The notes beneath the pieces are model-generated. The model had not been told where the DNA came from. It ran no database searches and was given only the letters and a program-made list of their open reading frames with translations. Source: Shewanella seohaensis (GTDB lineage: Bacteria > Pseudomonadota > Gammaproteobacteria > Enterobacterales > Shewanellaceae). From it: DNA of 64,000 bases. Shown here piece after piece: positions 61,410-64,000 of the stretch. Position 1 is the stretch's first letter, and each line of letters begins with the position of its first letter. The translations under genes were made by a program, and so were the position numbers. The stretch spans positions 3,224,001 through 3,288,000 of the forward strand of contig NZ_CP104900.1 in NCBI RefSeq assembly GCF_025449215.1, read 5' to 3'.

Positions 61410-64000
61410 TTACAGCTTTAGGGCACTGTTCACTAAAGATTCTTGTTGGTGAGCATGCAGCTCTGGGTAACCACAGGCTGGTGCAGCAGACGCTTCACGG
61501 CCAGCGTAGGTCAGTTTTGCACCCGCAGGGATAGCAGCCCAGAAGTGATGTTGGCTTGAGTACCAAGCACCCTGGTTTTGCGGCTCTTCCTGACACCATA
61601 CAAAATCCTTCACATGTTGGTAGTCAGCTAAAGCTGCAACCATTTCTTCATGTGGGAACGGATATAACTGTTCGACACGGATTATTGCGATGTTATTGAT
61701 GTTTTCTTTACGGCGTTTTTCCAGCAGCTCGAAGTATACCTTACCGCTACAGAACACGACGCGATCGACCTTGCTCGCTTCTAACGTATCGATTTCACCG
61801 ATCACGTTTTGGAAGCTGCCATTAGCCAATTCTTCCATGCTAGAAACCGCTAATGGGTGACGTAGCAATGACTTAGGTGACATCACCACCAGTGGACGAC
61901 GCATTGGGCGCACCACTTGGCGACGCAGCATATGGTAAACCTGTGCAGGCGTTGATGGCACACAGACTTGCATGTTGTGGTTAGCACACATCTGCAAGAA
62001 ACGCTCTAAACGGGCGCTTGAGTGTTCTGGACCTTGACCTTCGTAACCGTGTGGTAACAGCATAGTCAGACCGCACAGACGGCCCCACTTTTGCTCACCA
62101 GAAGACAAGAACTGGTCGATAACCACTTGCGCACAGTTAGCAAAGTCACCGAATTGGGCTTCCCAAATCGCCAGACCACCAGGTTCCGCAGTCGCATAAC
62201 CGTATTCGAAGGCGAGTACTGATGCTTCAGACAATACTGAGTCAGTAATGTCGATTGGACCTTGGTCTTCAGACAAGTTACGCAGTGGTAAGTAAGTTGT
62301 CGCATCGTTTTGGTTGTGCAGAACCGCGTGACGGTGGAAGAAAGTACCACGACCAGAGTCTTGACCTGTAATGCGAACACGTTGCTTGTCTTCAAGAATC
62401 GTGGCGTAAGCTAAGGTTTCAGCAAAGCCCCAGTCGAGTAACTTCTCGCCCTTCGCCATCGCAACACGATCGCCATAAATTTTAGCAACGCGTGAATGCA
62501 GCGGGTGGCTCTCTGGTACGTAGCTGAGCTTGTCAGCCAGCTTTTGCAGACGCTCAAGTGGCAGAGATGCTTGATACGCTTCGTCCCACTCACGGCCAAT
62601 GTAAGGAGTCCAATCCACAGTGTGCAGTGTCATTGGGCGCCATTCTTTCACCACACAGTCACCTTGGTCTAAGGCGTCACGGTAGGTGTTGATCATGCTG
62701 GTCACTTCATCAGCGCCGATGCTGTTTTCGGCGATCAGTTTGTCAGCGTAGATCTTACGTGGCGTTGGGTGTTTCTTGATCTTGGCATACATCAATGGCT
62801 GAGTTGCACTTGGCTCGTCAGCTTCGTTGTGGCCATGACGGCGGTAACACACTAAGTCAATCACCACGTCACGTTTAAACTCGTTACGGTAATCAACAGC
62901 AAGCTGTGCAACAAAGGCAACGGCTTCTGGATCGTCAGAGTTCACGTGGAAAATCGGTGCCTGAACCATCTTAGCGATGTCAGTACAGTATTCAGTTGAA
63001 CGCACATCAAAGTGGTTTGACGTTGTAAAACCAACTTGGTTGTTCACAACGATACGGATGCTGCCGCCCACTTTAAAGCCACGGGTTTGAGACATGTTGA
63101 ATGTCTCTTGCACGATACCTTGACCAGCAATTGCAGAGTCACCGTGAATCGTAATTGGCATCACCTGTAAACCGTCTTTACAACCACGGCGGTCTTGACG
63201 AGCACGGACAGAGCCCATAACCACAGGGTTAACGATTTCAAGGTGTGATGGGTTAAAGGCCAGTGCTAAGTGCACGTTGCCGCCCGGCGTTTCGAAATCT
63301 GAAGAGAAACCTTGGTGGTATTTTACGTCGCCTGAACCGTGGGTATCGGCGTGCTTACCGGCGAACTCGTCAAACAGTTCTGCTGGACGCTTACCTAACA
63401 CGTTCACCAGTACGTTTAAACGACCACGGTGAGCCATACCGACTACGATTTCTTTAGTGCCCGCTTCGCCTGCGCGATAAATGATTTCGCGCATCATAGG
63501 GACTAACGCATCGCCGCCTTCTAACGAGAAGCGTTTTGCACCAGGGAATTTAGCGCCTAAATATTTTTCAATGCCTTCAGCAGCATTTAGGCCTTCGAGA
63601 ATGCGGGTCTTAACGCTTTTATCGTAGTTGGCTTTACCTAAGGATGGTTCGAGACGTTGTTGGATCCAACGCTTCTCATCGGTATCGGTAATGTGCATGT
63701 ATTCGGCGCCAATCGAACCACAGTAAGTGGCTTTTAGCGCTTTGACTAAGTCAGCCAGCTTCATGGTTTCGCCGCCGTGGGCGAACGAGCCAGTGTTGAA
63801 CTCACGTTCCATGTCTTCTTTGGTCAGACCGTGGAATGCGGGATCTAAATCGGCAACAGGTTCACGTTTCCACAATTCTAACGGGTCGAGGTTAGCCCCT
63901 TGGTGACCACGGAAACGGTGGGCGTTGATCAGCTGTAGCACTTTAACTTGCTTAGCATCCAACTCAGGATCGGTCACACGAGCGGCGCTCTTATGACGTC
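61410..64000 (-). CDS. sucA: 2-oxoglutarate dehydrogenase E1 (5' part outside window)
   Basis: Thiamine-diphosphate-dependent decarboxylase of the complex. The frame stays open to the right edge, upstream of the first in-frame GTG (63977), and E. coli SucA has 933 residues, so about 70 N-terminal residues lie outside. Visible: RFRGHQGANLDP near the present N-terminus, TDP motif region GDSAIAGQGIVQETFNMSQ, and the C-terminal transketolase domain with GRGTFFHRHAVLHNQ and QEEPQNQGAW. It is the first of the four suc genes shown. Confidence 0.97.
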   Translation of the reverse strand, partial: RHKSAARVTDPELDAKQVKVLQLINAHRFRGHQGANLDPLELWKREPVADLDPAFHGLTKEDMEREFNTGSFAHGGETMKLADLVKALKATYCGSIGAEYMHITDTDEKRWIQQRLEPSLGKANYDKSVKTRILEGLNAAEGIEKYLGAKFPGAKRFSLEGGDALVPMMREIIYRAGEAGTKEIVVGMAHRGRLNVLVNVLGKRPAELFDEFAGKHADTHGSGDVKYHQGFSSDFETPGGNVHLALAFNPSHLEIVNPVVMGSVRARQDRRGCKDGLQVMPITIHGDSAIAGQGIVQETFNMSQTRGFKVGGSIRIVVNNQVGFTTSNHFDVRSTEYCTDIAKMVQAPIFHVNSDDPEAVAFVAQLAVDYRNEFKRDVVIDLVCYRRHGHNEADEPSATQPLMYAKIKKHPTPRKIYADKLIAENSIGADEVTSMINTYRDALDQGDCVVKEWRPMTLHTVDWTPYIGREWDEAYQASLPLERLQKLADKLSYVPESHPLHSRVAKIYGDRVAMAKGEKLLDWGFAETLAYATILEDKQRVRITGQDSGRGTFFHRHAVLHNQNDATTYLPLRNLSEDQGPIDITDSVLSEASVLAFEYGYATAEPGGLAIWEAQFGDFANCAQVVIDQFLSSGEQKWGRLCGLTMLLPHGYEGQGPEHSSARLERFLQMCANHNMQVCVPSTPAQVYHMLRRQVVRPMRRPLVVMSPKSLLRHPLAVSSMEELANGSFQNVIGEIDTLEASKVDRVVFCSGKVYFELLEKRRKENINNIAIIRVEQLYPFPHEEMVAALADYQHVKDFVWCQEEPQNQGAWYSSQHHFWAAIPAGAKLTYAGREASAAPACGYPELHAHQQESLVNSALKL

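Overview
The window looks like chromosomal DNA of a Shewanella species (Gammaproteobacteria). Many encoded proteins read like Shewanella homologues recalled from memory. The gene set also fits: a monomeric NADP isocitrate dehydrogenase, leucine dehydrogenase, a divergent ppsA/ppsR pair, CysB next to a topA neighbourhood, and a sucABCD operon. No rRNA, tRNA or CRISPR array was seen. No database search was possible, so species-level identity is not claimed.

Layout. 1-5.5 kb: partial mrp (apbC), metG, a broken auxin-efflux-type carrier, a Nif3-family protein and a glycine-zipper lipid-envelope protein. 5.5-10.4 kb: an N-degron cluster (aat, bpt, infA, clpA, clpS, cspD). 10.5-19 kb: icd, rluE, nudJ, mnmA, hflD, purB, and the ribosomal oxygenase gene roxA. 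19.08-20.38 kb: a complete IS3-family insertion with 3-bp target duplication. 20.4-31.3 kb: a DUF4826-like gene, leucine dehydrogenase, a large secreted subtilase, a MarR regulator, a DUF1285 gene, a small hairpin-ended IS200/IS605-like non-autonomous element, and a ydiJ-type FAD/Fe-S dehydrogenase split in two. 31.4-36.5 kb: ppsA and its regulator ppsR, DAHP synthase, a hotdog thioesterase. 36.7-44 kb: an orphan NarL-type regulator, cysB, a membrane-anchored coiled-coil protein, topA, astB. 44-54.5 kb: a broken Ig-like lipoprotein, a dicarboxylate/amino-acid symporter, a PhoPQ-like two-component system, a 2OG-Fe(II) oxygenase, a broken HD-GYP protein, corA. 54.5-64 kb: a small P-loop kinase, cobB, fur, a GNAT acetyltransferase, rnk, and sucD-sucC-sucB-sucA (sucA runs off the end).

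How the genes fit together. Central carbon flow is well represented: Icd, 2-oxoglutarate dehydrogenase and succinyl-CoA synthetase in the TCA cycle; PpsA feeding gluconeogenesis and, with DAHP synthase, aromatic biosynthesis; leucine and arginine catabolism through Ldh and AstB. Protein turnover is represented by Aat/Bpt tagging, ClpS recognition and ClpA unfolding.

The most striking observation is that six conserved genes (an AEC carrier, aat, mnmA, ydiJ, an Ig-like lipoprotein, an HD-GYP protein) are each interrupted by a one-base change in or beside a short homopolymer run. Five look like one base too few and one like one base too many, and a one-base correction restores family-typical length in each. 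This could be a base-calling artefact, real pseudogenisation, or (for A runs) slippage-tolerant genes. Raw reads would settle it. Candidate regulatory sites resembling LiuR, HexR and Fur operators were found upstream of ldh, between ppsA and ppsR, and over the fur promoter. No clearly new multi-gene system was recognised.
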